From assembly GCA_018645865.1 (NCBI GenBank), contig JABGVU010000010.1, positions 1-49,514 of the forward strand: DNA of 49,514 nucleotides, in the 5' to 3' direction. A model generated the notes under the pieces. That model was not told the origin of the DNA, searched no databases, and was given only the letters and a program-made list of their open reading frames with translations. The stretch is from Flavobacteriales bacterium (GTDB lineage Bacteria > Bacteroidota > Bacteroidia > Flavobacteriales > BACL11). Positions 25,711 through 35,773 of this stretch are shown here, in pieces (the stretch's first letter is position 1; each line of letters begins with the position of its first letter). The translations under genes were made by a program, and so were the position numbers.

Positions 25711-25728
25711 CGCCAAACTTTAAAACTA

Positions 25729-28047
25729 ATGAAAATTAAAAATATTTTCCTTCTTTTTATACTATTGCCCATGATTAGTTTTGGGCAATTTTATGAAAAG
25801 AAAGTATATAATATAGAAAAAATTCAGAACCCTCCTAAAATAGATGGAGATCTAAGTGATGGGGTTTGGAGTAAGATAAATATTGCAAATAATTTCTCTC
25901 AAATATCACCAAATAACGGGAAACCAGAAAGGCAAGATCAAAAAACAGAGGTTAAAATATGCTACGATAGTAAGAATATATATTTTGGTGTAATGATGTA
26001 TGATAATGCACCTGACAGCATATTAAAAGAGCTCTCTAAACGTGATGATGAAAATAAGAATTTTGATTCATTTGGTATATTTATAGATCCATTTAATAAT
26101 GCTCAAGTTGAATATAATTTTATGATTTCTGCAGCAGGAGTACAAGTAGATAGAAAATTCTCTAAAACTGGTATTGATAAAACATGGGATGCTGTTTGGA
26201 AATCAGCTGTAAAAATTAATAATGAAGGATGGGTCGGAGAAATAGCTATCCCTTTTTCACAAATAAGATTCCCTGAGAACGATATGCCTTGGGCAATAAA
26301 TATGGCAAGAACAATAAGAAGGTATCGTGAAGAGTATAGCTGGAACCCAATAGACGTAAACTATAATGATTTTGCATTACAAGCTGGATTACTTGATGGA
26401 ATTAAAGATATTGATTCCCCTATTCGTCTTTCATTTATGCCTTATGCATCCATTTATGCAGATATGTATAATGGAGATGCTACATTTCCATATAATTACG
26501 GTATAGACCTTAAATACGGAATTAATGAGAGTTTTACTCTTGATATGACGCTTATCCCTGATTTCGGACAAGTTGCAGCTGATGCAATGGTATTAAACCT
26601 CTCTCCTTTTGAAGTGAAATATGAAGAAAAAAGACAATTTTTTAATGAAGGAACTGAGCTGTTTGATAAAGGAGATGAGATGTTTTATAGTAGAAGACTG
26701 GAAGATAATTTATTAAATGCTTCAAAAGTTACTGGAAGAACTAAAAACGGACTAGGAGTTGCTGTACTTAATGCGGTAACTAATAAAACAAATGAAGATC
26801 CATTAACTAATTATAATGTGATGATATTTGATCAGGCTTTTGGCAATAGCTCATCAGTAAGCTTAATGAATACCCATATGGTTCAAAATGGGAATAGGAA
26901 GGATGCAAATGTAACGGGCGTTTTTACGAGAATCAACAATAAAGAGAATACTCGAGTATATGTTGGAAAACTAAAAATGAGTCAGGAATTTGAAGGAAGT
27001 GACGTAACAAAAGGATTTTCCGGTATGTTGTCAGTAGGAAAAACAAACGGAAACTACCAATATGACTTATATTCTATTTTTGAAGATGACAAATACAATC
27101 CTAATGATTTAGGTTTTTTGTATTCAAATAATGAAATAACTAACGGCCTAGTTTTAAGTTATCATCAATTTAATGAGAGTAAAAGATTTATTAATTTTGC
27201 TAGTGCAATAGAAATAGAACATCAGACCTTATTTGCATACCAAAAATTTCTAGATTTTCATTACCAGTTAGAAGCTCATGCAACATTAAAGAATTACACA
27301 ACTATCTTTATGCGTGCTAATTTTAACCCTTATGAAAAGAATGATTTTTATGAAGCTAGAACAGGAGACTTCTCACGCCCTCTTAAAAGATCAAAGTCAA
27401 TAAATGGTGGCGGATGGATTTCAACAGATTACAGAAAAAAACTCGCTATTGATATCGGAGGTGGGGCATCTTTAAACCCATTATATCAAGGTTATGCATA
27501 TCATTGGAGGATATCACCTAGATGGCGGATAAATGATAATATATCTCTAAGATATGTGTTATCTATTAAAAATAAATACAATGATATTGGTTTTGTTGCA
27601 AATGATACTTCAGGCTTATTCATAGAACCTTCACAAGTTGATTATATATTTGCCAAAAGAAACACTTATATGATTACTAATGTGTTAAGTTCAAATTATA
27701 TTTTAAATAATAAAATGGACCTATCTGTCAAACTAAGATATCATATGGATCAAGTTAAAAATTTAGAATTCAAAGCGTTAGATGATGATGGTTATTTATA
27801 TGAAAGTGACTATATTGAGGAACATAATATAAATTATACTACTTGGACATCTGATATAGCCTTTAACTGGTGGTTTGCGCCAGGAAGTCAAATGAGCCTT
27901 GTTTGGAAAAATGCTATTGATAATCAAGATAATATATTAGTAAATCATTGGACTGATAATGTTGAAGAATCATTCAACCTAGCCCAACAAAATAGTGTAT
28001 CGCTTAAAATAATATATTATTTAGACTATCTTTACCTTAGGAAATGA
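25729..28047 (+). CDS. DUF5916 family secreted/outer-membrane protein
   Basis: From the ATG at 25729 the protein has 772 residues with a signal peptide ending near ISFGQ (residue 20). An N-terminal carbohydrate-binding-like (CBM9-type) domain begins PPKIDGDLSDGVW, and a long C-terminal region of alternating strands looks like an outer-membrane barrel, which is the DUF5916 layout. Its function is not established. An upstream in-frame start at 25669 would spoil the signal peptide and precede the -7 box, so I reject it. The stop overlaps the lolD start by 4 bases (ATGA). Confidence 0.8.
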   Translation: MKIKNIFLLFILLPMISFGQFYEKKVYNIEKIQNPPKIDGDLSDGVWSKINIANNFSQISPNNGKPERQDQKTEVKICYDSKNIYFGVMMYDNAPDSILKELSKRDDENKNFDSFGIFIDPFNNAQVEYNFMISAAGVQVDRKFSKTGIDKTWDAVWKSAVKINNEGWVGEIAIPFSQIRFPENDMPWAINMARTIRRYREEYSWNPIDVNYNDFALQAGLLDGIKDIDSPIRLSFMPYASIYADMYNGDATFPYNYGIDLKYGINESFTLDMTLIPDFGQVAADAMVLNLSPFEVKYEEKRQFFNEGTELFDKGDEMFYSRRLEDNLLNASKVTGRTKNGLGVAVLNAVTNKTNEDPLTNYNVMIFDQAFGNSSSVSLMNTHMVQNGNRKDANVTGVFTRINNKENTRVYVGKLKMSQEFEGSDVTKGFSGMLSVGKTNGNYQYDLYSIFEDDKYNPNDLGFLYSNNEITNGLVLSYHQFNESKRFINFASAIEIEHQTLFAYQKFLDFHYQLEAHATLKNYTTIFMRANFNPYEKNDFYEARTGDFSRPLKRSKSINGGGWISTDYRKKLAIDIGGGASLNPLYQGYAYHWRISPRWRINDNISLRYVLSIKNKYNDIGFVANDTSGLFIEPSQVDYIFAKRNTYMITNVLSSNYILNNKMDLSVKLRYHMDQVKNLEFKALDDDGYLYESDYIEEHNINYTTWTSDIAFNWWFAPGSQMSLVWKNAIDNQDNILVNHWTDNVEESFNLAQQNSVSLKIIYYLDYLYLRK

Positions 28048-28694
28048 TAAAAGCAAATAACATACAATATGCTTACGGAAACCTTGATGTTTTAAAGGGA
28101 GTTGATCTTCACATTAAAAAAGGAGAGTTTGTAAGTATAGTAGGTGCTTCAGGCGCAGGAAAAACTACACTTTTGCAATTACTAGGTACACTGGATAAAG
28201 TTCAAACAGGCACTTTAATTATTAATAGCAAAGAAGTAAACACATTAAACCAAGAAGAACTTGCAAATTTTAGAAATAAGGAAATTGGTTTTGTATTTCA
28301 ATTTCATAATTTACTAGTTGAATTTACAGCTTTAGAAAATGTGTGTTTACCTGCTTTTATTGCGGGAACTAATAGAAAGACAGCTGAAGAAAAAGGCATA
28401 GCGCTTTTAGAATTACTTGGGTTAAGCAATAGAGCTAATCATAAACCTGACGAACTATCAGGAGGAGAACAACAAAGAGTTGCAGTTGCCAGAGCATTAA
28501 TCAATTCCCCTTCTATTGTGTTGGCGGATGAGCCTTCAGGAAATCTAGACTCTAAAAATGCAGATGAATTACACAATTTATTTCTCAAATTAAATAAAGA
28601 ATTAGGACAAACCTTTGTTATAATTACACACAACAAGGAGTTAGCTAATTTAGGAAGTAAAAAACTTGAAATGAAAGACGGAAAAATAATTTAA
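28044..28694 (+). CDS. lolD: LolD-like ABC transporter ATP-binding protein
   Basis: The 216-residue protein has Walker A GASGAGKTT (34-42), a Q-loop FVFQFHNLL, the ABC signature LSGGEQQRVAVARAL, Walker B VLADEPSGNLDS and the switch His in VIITHN. The GNLDS and FQFHNLL patterns place it in the LolD/MacB group, which powers lipoprotein release to the outer membrane or similar export. No LolC/E permease is adjacent. It overlaps the DUF5916 gene, so it may serve an unlinked permease. LolD versus MacB-type specificity is not settled. Confidence 0.85.
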   Translation: MIKANNIQYAYGNLDVLKGVDLHIKKGEFVSIVGASGAGKTTLLQLLGTLDKVQTGTLIINSKEVNTLNQEELANFRNKEIGFVFQFHNLLVEFTALENVCLPAFIAGTNRKTAEEKGIALLELLGLSNRANHKPDELSGGEQQRVAVARALINSPSIVLADEPSGNLDSKNADELHNLFLKLNKELGQTFVIITHNKELANLGSKKLEMKDGKII

Positions 28695-28726
28695 TTCAAA
28701 AAATACACTATTTCTAGTAAATAGTT

Positions 28727-28734
28727 TAATTTTG
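28727..28734 (+). promoter_or_regulatory. Candidate -7 box for the BatA-like gene
   Basis: TAATTTTG matches TAnnTTTG exactly. It lies only 7 bases before the ATG at 28742, so if used the transcript would be almost leaderless. No -33 TTG is evident, and readthrough from lolD is an alternative. Confidence 0.25.
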
Positions 28735-28741
28735 CACTTTG

Positions 28742-30766
28742 ATGAGATTTCAAAACCCACAACTGCTTTACTTTCTCTTTGCTGTAGCAATTCCAATTCT
28801 CATTCACCTATTTAATTTTCGAAAACACAGAATCATTTACTTTAGCAGTATTCGTTTTTTAAAGGAAATTAAAAAAGATAATAGGAAGAAATCTAAGCTA
28901 AAAAATCTACTTATCCTAATTAGTAGAACACTTGCAATTAGCTGTTTAACACTTGCTTTTGCAAAACCTTACATCCCAATTAACAGTAAAAACAAAAAAA
29001 CAGGCAATGTCTTTATTTATGTAGATAATTCCTTTAGTATGGATGCTGAAAGTATAAATGGTAGGCTACTTTCCATTGCAAAGGAAAAGGCAAGAAGCAT
29101 AAGTAAGACCTACCCTAGTGAAACAAATTTTTGGCTCATAAACAATGATTTTTTAGCACAACATAATAACAGTAATAATGCTAATGAAATTGCTAGCCAA
29201 ATTGATGCCATTAAAACATCAGCCTATAGTAAAAGCTTAAACCAAATTGTAAATAGGCAAGCTAGCTTAAATAATGAAAATGCGCATCTATATATCATCT
29301 CTGATATGCAAATTAATGGATTACAAGTAGAAAAGTTAAACAATTTAGATGCCAATACTTCTCTTTTCTTAATACCGCTTACTGCTAATGAAAACAATAA
29401 TATCAGTATTGACAGTTGCTGGATAAATACACCTGTATTTGATAATAACCAAAAGATATCTGTTTATACTACTATTACTAATCAATCCAAAAATACTTTA
29501 AATGACCAAGCTGTATTTTTGAAAATAAACTCAAAACAAAAATCACAACAATACATTAGCCTAAAAGAAAAAGAAAGTAAAATCATTAGTTTTACTTTTA
29601 TGCCAGAGAACACTGCAGTACAGGAAGGTCTAATACAAATAAATGATCATCCAATATCCTTTGACAATAACTGTTACTTCACTCTTAAAAACACAAATAA
29701 AGTGACTGTTCTTTGCATTAATTCATCTGAGAATAACACAGCAATCACCACCTTGTTTAACAATGACACATCTCTATTCAACTTTAAGAATACTACAGTT
29801 AAAAATATAGATTTTAATGCGTTAAAACAGAAAGATATTATTTTGATTAATGAGGTTCATGAATTTAGTTCTGGTCTTATTAATAGTTTAAATAATTTTA
29901 CTGACAATGGTGGGAGTATCGCTATTTTTCCACCTAAAGATATTGACTTAACAACCTATAACTATACGTTAAAACAACTAGGAATCGCTACATTTTCAGC
30001 ATTAAAAACTCAATCAATTTTACTGGAAAATATAAACATAAAACATCCTATTTACAAACAAGTATTTGAAGGGGAATTAGATAAAATTAACTTTCCAGAA
30101 ATAAAAAAATACTATCCAATAATTTCTCAAACAAATAGTAATAGTATTACTCTTTTGACTCTGGAAAACAATATAGAATTCTTATCTCTATTTGACAAAG
30201 GGAAAGGCTCAATCTATCTTTTTAATAGCCCACTTAACATCAAATTTAATAACTTTAGTAAGCATGCATTATTTGTGCCTACTATATTGAATATAGCAAC
30301 TTCCTCCATCAGAACTGAATCTATTTATAACACAATTAGTCCAGAGGATTATTTTAGTAGTAATGCAATAAAAAATAGAAATGCTATAGTTCATCTTAAA
30401 AATGATAAGATAGATATCATTCCTACTCAAAAAACACATTTAGGAAAGCAAGTGTTTTACACACATAATCAAGTTTATGAAAACGGAATTTACACTGTTG
30501 AAGTTGAGGGAAAAATGATAGATGCAATTGCCTATAACTATACCACAACAGAAAGCGAGAGTAAAATCCTAACAATAAGTGAATTAAAGAAATGGAAAAG
30601 CAGTGTCGATTTAGAAAACATACAGATAATTAGTGGTAATACAAAATCACTAATTGCTACAATAAATGAAACCCAAAAAGCAAAAGAATTATGGAAAATA
30701 GCATTAATTTTTTCACTTCTATTTTTTGCAACTGAAATACTCCTTATTAAATTGATAAAATTATGA
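28742..30766 (+). CDS. BatA-domain / VWA-like membrane protein
   Basis: The 674-residue protein has a BatA N-terminal domain (MRFQNPQLLYFLFAVAIPIL) with two membrane helices. A von Willebrand A-like region follows with DNSFS (Asp95, Ser97, Ser99), the MIDAS core. A long extracytoplasmic region and a final membrane helix near 650-670 complete it. Bacteroidota carry such proteins beside other Bat genes or alone; their role in envelope stress or assembly is unproven. The ATG at 28742 is preferred over a TTG one codon earlier. The stop overlaps the dihydroorotase-like gene by 4 bases. Confidence 0.8.
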   Translation: MRFQNPQLLYFLFAVAIPILIHLFNFRKHRIIYFSSIRFLKEIKKDNRKKSKLKNLLILISRTLAISCLTLAFAKPYIPINSKNKKTGNVFIYVDNSFSMDAESINGRLLSIAKEKARSISKTYPSETNFWLINNDFLAQHNNSNNANEIASQIDAIKTSAYSKSLNQIVNRQASLNNENAHLYIISDMQINGLQVEKLNNLDANTSLFLIPLTANENNNISIDSCWINTPVFDNNQKISVYTTITNQSKNTLNDQAVFLKINSKQKSQQYISLKEKESKIISFTFMPENTAVQEGLIQINDHPISFDNNCYFTLKNTNKVTVLCINSSENNTAITTLFNNDTSLFNFKNTTVKNIDFNALKQKDIILINEVHEFSSGLINSLNNFTDNGGSIAIFPPKDIDLTTYNYTLKQLGIATFSALKTQSILLENINIKHPIYKQVFEGELDKINFPEIKKYYPIISQTNSNSITLLTLENNIEFLSLFDKGKGSIYLFNSPLNIKFNNFSKHALFVPTILNIATSSIRTESIYNTISPEDYFSSNAIKNRNAIVHLKNDKIDIIPTQKTHLGKQVFYTHNQVYENGIYTVEVEGKMIDAIAYNYTTTESESKILTISELKKWKSSVDLENIQIISGNTKSLIATINETQKAKELWKIALIFSLLFFATEILLIKLIKL

Positions 30767-32049
30767 ATTTACTAATTAAGTCGGTTAAAATAATTGACAC
30801 CAATTCAAAGTACCATAATAAGATAGTGGATGTATTTATCAAAAATGGTAAGATTGAGAAAATTGCCAAATCAATTAAGTCCTGCAAGGAATCATTAAAT
30901 AATGGAACAGAAATTGAATATTCAGCCAATAATTTGCACCTATCACCAGGTTGGTTCGATTTACATGCCAATTTTTCTGAACCAGGAAACGAACAAAAAG
31001 AAACTTTAGAAAGTGGTAGTAAAGCAGCTATAAAAGGAGGGTTTACTGGAGTAATGATAATGCCAAACACCACTCCAAGTCTTGATAATAAAGGAATGAT
31101 AAAATTCATTCAAAATGCAACAACAAAAAATATAGTTGACATCCTACCTGCTGGCAATTTAACAAAGAAACAAGAGGGTAACGAATTAGTTGAAATGCAC
31201 GACATGAATAAGGCTGGTTGCCTTGTCTTTACAGATGATAAAAAATCTATCAAAAGAAATGAAATTCTTAAAATTGCCATGCTATATGCTAAGGATTGTA
31301 ATGCCTTAATAATGAACTATCCTAATGAAAATAGCATAGCGAATGACGGCTATATGCATGAAGGAACTATAAGCACTAAACTGGGAATAAAAGGAATTCC
31401 TGCTCTGGCAGAAGAGATGATGGTGAATAGAGATATAAGCATTTGCGAATACACTAATAGTCGTTTTCACCTTTGCTACATAAGTACAAAAGGGAGTGCA
31501 GAGAAAATAAAAAAGGCAAAAACAAAAGGATTAAAGATTACTACAGATGTTGCACTTCACAATCTCTTTTTAACAGATGAAGCTATCAATAACTTTGATA
31601 CTCGCTACAAAGTAATGCCCCCTTTAAGAACTAAAAAAGATAATAAAGCATTAATAAAAGCATTAAAGGAAGGAACTATTGATGTCATAACAACTGACCA
31701 TAGCCCACAAGATGACGAACATAAAAGAGTAGAATTTGATAATGCTGCAGATGGAATAATAGGATTAGAATCAGCATTTGGACTTTTAGGGAAATACTTA
31801 CTCCCTCACCTTGGACTAAGTCAGCTAATTGAAAAAATAGCAATAAATCCAAGAAAGATACTAGGCTTAAATGAAGCTACATTAGTAGAGGGAAATACAG
31901 CAAATATCACTTTGTTTAATCCTGATTTAGAATGGGAGTTCACAAAAGGGGACATAAAATCAAAATCAAACAACACACCATTTGTTGGAGAAAAACTGAA
32001 AGGAAAAGCCCTAGCAATCTTTAATAATGGAAAATTTAAAAAGTGTTAA
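30763..32049 (+). CDS. Dihydroorotase-like protein lacking metal ligands (probable pseudo-enzyme)
   Basis: The 428-residue protein follows the amidohydrolase/dihydroorotase fold (PGWFDLHANFSEPG, KVMPPLR, TTDHSPQ, EFDNAADGIIGLESA) and is usually annotated pyrC. Catalytic dihydroorotases have DxHxHxR; here residues 66-72 read DLHANFS, so the second His and the Arg are replaced. The later His of the IMVHAED-type motif is Asn185 and the His of the CHIS-type motif is Tyr239. Without these it cannot bind the zinc pair normally. Inactive PyrC homologues act as structural partners of aspartate transcarbamylase in some bacteria, which is a possible role here. It is coupled to the BatA-like gene. Confidence 0.85.
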   Translation: MNLLIKSVKIIDTNSKYHNKIVDVFIKNGKIEKIAKSIKSCKESLNNGTEIEYSANNLHLSPGWFDLHANFSEPGNEQKETLESGSKAAIKGGFTGVMIMPNTTPSLDNKGMIKFIQNATTKNIVDILPAGNLTKKQEGNELVEMHDMNKAGCLVFTDDKKSIKRNEILKIAMLYAKDCNALIMNYPNENSIANDGYMHEGTISTKLGIKGIPALAEEMMVNRDISICEYTNSRFHLCYISTKGSAEKIKKAKTKGLKITTDVALHNLFLTDEAINNFDTRYKVMPPLRTKKDNKALIKALKEGTIDVITTDHSPQDDEHKRVEFDNAADGIIGLESAFGLLGKYLLPHLGLSQLIEKIAINPRKILGLNEATLVEGNTANITLFNPDLEWEFTKGDIKSKSNNTPFVGEKLKGKALAIFNNGKFKKC

Positions 32050-34877
32050 TCTAAGATTATCCTTTTTTCTACACTACCGTCATCATAAAGGTAGAATAAA
32101 GTTGTTTTGCCAACTAACTTATCAGCTTCAATTTCTCTTCCAAGTAAATCAGTAATTTTTATTAAATTTCTAGGTGTTAATATATTGCCATTTTCATCAA
32201 TTGATGTACCGCTCTCTACTGAATTCCAGAGATATAAATCATCAATTGCAGCCTCAACTAAACTACCACCACTTAATGATCCATTAGTACTATCAGAAGC
32301 AACAAATCTTAATTGAACCTGAGTACTGTTTAAGCTAATATAATCCTTAACTCTAAAAGCAAATCTTCTCCAACGCGTATCAGAAGTAAGATTGTTTTCA
32401 ATATTTTCCCAATTAACACCATCACCAGTAATAGAAACCTGCCACCAATCAGCATTAGGCTCAGCTCCTGTATTATTAGTAAACCATCTCCAATAACTAA
32501 ATGCAGGATTCACATAATTTGTAACATCATATGTAGGTGAATATAAAGTAGTATGTCCACCATCAACATCATTTTCCCCTATACTAGCACTAGATGAAGT
32601 TGCATTACCTGTAAATGCACATTCAGTACCGTTTGGCGTATGCTGATTGTCTGGCTGAACCATTGTATTAGGATCACCTGGAGAAACGAATGAACCTAAA
32701 GGAGTTCCAATTTCCCAGAAACCAGTTGTTGCATTATCGCTTGGATCACCAGTTTGCCAAAAACCTACAGAAAAATCAAAATCTTCTTCCATTTCTAATT
32801 CGTAGCCAATCATTATAAAGTAGGGAAGATTAGCAAATCTATTAGGTGTTTTGTTAGCAGAAAATGGAGTTATTCCAGATTTGAAACCATAATTATCTTC
32901 TAAAGAAATATAGTAAGCGATAATACTGCCATCTACTTGTGAAGGTATTTGTCCTATAAAATTACTACCAGATTGTGTCATTACTAAAGGCAACCAACTA
33001 GTATCTGTATTTAATCTATAATAACAGTCTACTGAACCTAAAGCCCATGCATAAGTTAATTGAATATTTGCATTAATAGAGATGATTGAATTTGCACTAG
33101 CTGTAGTAACAGGAGTATGATTAATTACAGCATTAGAAATTAATGTAATCCCATGTAAAGCAAATGCACTTATAATTGCAATATCGTTTGGAGTACCATT
33201 AGTTAAATTAGCATCATTATCATCAGCATATAGAACCTCAATCAGGATATCTGTATAAATCTCTCCTTCATTTCCATTAGATCCATCAACTCCACTATCA
33301 TAAGTATACTTAAATAAATCAATCATCTGATTCATATTGCCCAGATTCAAATAAGTATCCCAAAAAGCACCAGCAATAATTTCCCCATCAGCATGAACCT
33401 CTCCGACTAAATCCTGTGGATAAACTTTCTTGTCAATATCAAAACGTCTTACAAAACCTGTTGGGTTATTTTGATAGAACCCAATGCCTAGAATAGGATC
33501 TTCTGTTAATGTAAAAGCCCAAACATCAGCAAATCCTTCATTCAACCCTCCATTCTTCATACCTCCATTCATAGCATCTCCAATATACTTGTATCTATTA
33601 ATTGCATGTCCATACTCATGATAAACAACATCAGCAATCTTTCCTGTAGCCTCACAATAATCTGTTCCATTGCTAGAAAGCCCTTCTGCAAAAAAATTAA
33701 TAGATGTACCAGCAAAAAAAGCATTACATGTACCAAATTCATCAACATTTGTTTCTAATGGTTGATTTAAAAAACCATTAGATGGATAACTAGGAAATAT
33801 ATTTAAAAAATGATCATGAATTTCATTAACAGCACGATATGTTGTTCTTTCTTGTATAGTGGAATTAGAATTATTAAATAAAATAGTATTAGTTGCAGAA
33901 AGGTTAGCATATAAATCAGGTGTACTTCCATTAGTCTGAACATCAGCATACAAACCCTCAAGCTTATATCTTATCTGAGTACCTATAGGCAATGAAATAG
34001 TTACATTTCCAAATAAATCTGTATAATAATTAGCCCCCGTTGCAGGATTATTTGCCTTCAAATGTTTTAACTTTTCAACTGAAGTAGGGTTGTAAGGATG
34101 AGTAGTATATAATTCTCCAGAAACTGAAGAAACAGTAGGTGGCGCTTCATACATCACCTCATTTCTACGCATCAATAAAGTAGCATCATTAGCATCTACA
34201 TAGCAGATATAGTGAGCTGGACCAGCTTCAATTTTAGTTTTAAATTTAACAATATATACCAAATGATAAACATACTTTCCATTTTTAGGAATAGGCAAAA
34301 TCATTAAATCATCTTGAACTGAAACATCAGTAATTGGCTGATTAATTTGTTGTTGTGCAGCAGTTATTGCTGTATTAAAATTAATTATTGGATTGATATT
34401 AATATTAATATCATTATAAATATCAAGACCAAAAGCTATCAACTTATTATCCAAACTTAATTTAGCATATACTTTACTATTAATAATTTCAATATTATTA
34501 TAAAACTGATTGAAATGAAAATTGATATACTTATCATTTTTACTGCTTTTTTTAAATCTTAAATCTGCTGGAAGAACAAAGCTTGTGGCTGATAAGAAAT
34601 TTAGCACATCAGTACTAGAGCTTCCGTTTAATTGGATAGGCTCCCCAAAAGCTCTATGCGGCATTTTATTATTTTCATTGAACATCACGAACCAATTAGG
34701 GTTATCAGTTAAAAATGCTTGCCAAACTCTACCTTCTCTTAGTTGCTGCTGCATTGCTAGATCTAATGGTGAAACTTTAAAATATCGAATTTCATTTTCA
34801 TCAATATGCTCATGTTTTGTAGCGTATAGTAAACTAGTGCTTATTGTTAAAATAATACATAAAATTTTGCTTTTCAT
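32046..34877 (-). CDS. M36 fungalysin-type metallopeptidase with T9SS C-terminal domain
   Basis: The 943-residue secreted protease has a signal peptide (MKSKILCIILTISTSLLYAT), an FTP/PepSY-type propeptide, and the zinc site HEYGH at 420-424 with Glu447 in GLNEGFADVW. A beta-sandwich region follows, and the C-terminal about 50 residues (LIKITDLLGREIEADKL, then TLFYLYDDGS) resemble a type IX secretion type A sorting domain. It would be exported by T9SS and degrade extracellular protein. A TTG at 34898 would add seven residues, but it lies inside the -7 box, so the ATG at 34877 is chosen. It meets the dihydroorotase-like gene tail to tail in a shared TTAA. Confidence 0.93.
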   Translation of the reverse strand: MKSKILCIILTISTSLLYATKHEHIDENEIRYFKVSPLDLAMQQQLREGRVWQAFLTDNPNWFVMFNENNKMPHRAFGEPIQLNGSSSTDVLNFLSATSFVLPADLRFKKSSKNDKYINFHFNQFYNNIEIINSKVYAKLSLDNKLIAFGLDIYNDINININPIINFNTAITAAQQQINQPITDVSVQDDLMILPIPKNGKYVYHLVYIVKFKTKIEAGPAHYICYVDANDATLLMRRNEVMYEAPPTVSSVSGELYTTHPYNPTSVEKLKHLKANNPATGANYYTDLFGNVTISLPIGTQIRYKLEGLYADVQTNGSTPDLYANLSATNTILFNNSNSTIQERTTYRAVNEIHDHFLNIFPSYPSNGFLNQPLETNVDEFGTCNAFFAGTSINFFAEGLSSNGTDYCEATGKIADVVYHEYGHAINRYKYIGDAMNGGMKNGGLNEGFADVWAFTLTEDPILGIGFYQNNPTGFVRRFDIDKKVYPQDLVGEVHADGEIIAGAFWDTYLNLGNMNQMIDLFKYTYDSGVDGSNGNEGEIYTDILIEVLYADDNDANLTNGTPNDIAIISAFALHGITLISNAVINHTPVTTASANSIISINANIQLTYAWALGSVDCYYRLNTDTSWLPLVMTQSGSNFIGQIPSQVDGSIIAYYISLEDNYGFKSGITPFSANKTPNRFANLPYFIMIGYELEMEEDFDFSVGFWQTGDPSDNATTGFWEIGTPLGSFVSPGDPNTMVQPDNQHTPNGTECAFTGNATSSSASIGENDVDGGHTTLYSPTYDVTNYVNPAFSYWRWFTNNTGAEPNADWWQVSITGDGVNWENIENNLTSDTRWRRFAFRVKDYISLNSTQVQLRFVASDSTNGSLSGGSLVEAAIDDLYLWNSVESGTSIDENGNILTPRNLIKITDLLGREIEADKLVGKTTLFYLYDDGSVEKRIILD

Positions 34878-34895
34878 AATATATTTCTGTTTGTA

Positions 34896-34927
34896 CAAAA
34901 ATACATTTTAATTTTTTATCAGGCAAA
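34896..34927 (-). promoter_or_regulatory. Near-perfect Bacteroidota promoter for the M36 protease
   Basis: On the minus strand TTTG (34927-34924), a 20-base spacer and TATTTTTG (34903-34896) match the -33/-7 consensus exactly. Transcription should start around 34892, giving a 5' leader of about 15 bases before the ATG at 34877. This is the clearest promoter in the window. Confidence 0.7.
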
Positions 34928-34943
34928 TGCACTTTTCATAATC

Positions 34944-35711
34944 TTATTCATTCAAAATTACTACTTGGCCATCATATGCTAATTTTATATGATTAGGTAG
35001 ATCATCATTTACACTATCATGTAAGCCCATATAGTGTGAAATATGTGTCAATAAAGCTTGTTCAGGATTTAACTCTTCTAAAAGAGCCAATGCTTGTTCT
35101 AATGTGAAATGAGATATATGAGCATTTTTTCTTAATGCATCTAAAATAATCAAATCAGCCCCTTTCATTTTTTCTTTCTCTTTTAATGATATTTCACTTA
35201 CATCTGTTAGGTACACAAAGTTCTTTATTCTAAAACCTAAAACGGGTAATTTATAATGCAAAACCTCAATAGGTTGAATTATAGTTTTGTCTATATTAAA
35301 AGGTTTATTTTCAATAATATTAATTTTTACTTTTGGAATTCCAGGATACTTAAAGTCTGAAAAGATATACGGAAATTCCAATTTCAAAGCGTCACTAGTA
35401 ATTTGATTGCAATATATCGGCATATCTCTTTTCCACTTATAATTAAAAGCTCTAATATCATCCATTCCCGCAACATGATCCTTATGATGGTGAGTAAACA
35501 AGATAGAATCTACTTTTTCTACCCTTTCTCTTAGCATTTGCTGTCTAAAATCAGGTCCGGTATCAATTACAATATTAAGATTATCAACCTCAATCATTAC
35601 TGATGAACGTAATCTTTTATCTTTTAGATTAGAAGAAAGGCAAACCTCACAACCACACGTAATGACGGGCACTCCCTGTGATGTACCTGTTCCTAAAATA
35701 GTAATTTTCAT
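34944..35711 (-). CDS. Metallo-beta-lactamase-fold hydrolase, PhnP-like
   Basis: The 255-residue cytoplasmic protein begins MKITILGTGTSQGVPVITCG, with Cys19, Cys21 and Cys24 forming the structural metal site of PhnP-type phosphodiesterases. The catalytic HxHxDH motif is THHHKDH at 73-79, and later His residues (HISH, about 220-225) complete the binuclear site. Such enzymes hydrolyse cyclic phosphodiesters. In Bacteroidota the family is common without phosphonate genes, so the substrate is unknown. It is divergent from the gene at 35804. Confidence 0.85.
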   Translation of the reverse strand: MKITILGTGTSQGVPVITCGCEVCLSSNLKDKRLRSSVMIEVDNLNIVIDTGPDFRQQMLRERVEKVDSILFTHHHKDHVAGMDDIRAFNYKWKRDMPIYCNQITSDALKLEFPYIFSDFKYPGIPKVKINIIENKPFNIDKTIIQPIEVLHYKLPVLGFRIKNFVYLTDVSEISLKEKEKMKGADLIILDALRKNAHISHFTLEQALALLEELNPEQALLTHISHYMGLHDSVNDDLPNHIKLAYDGQVVILNE

Positions 35712-35773
35712 ATCAGTCTAAAGTTTTTTTGTAAAATTATATATAATAAGTGTTTTGTACAGATATATCTATA

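Noticed and set aside
30763-32049. Ordinary catalytic dihydroorotase
   Set aside because: At least four metal or substrate residues of the family are replaced (positions 70, 72, 185 and 239).
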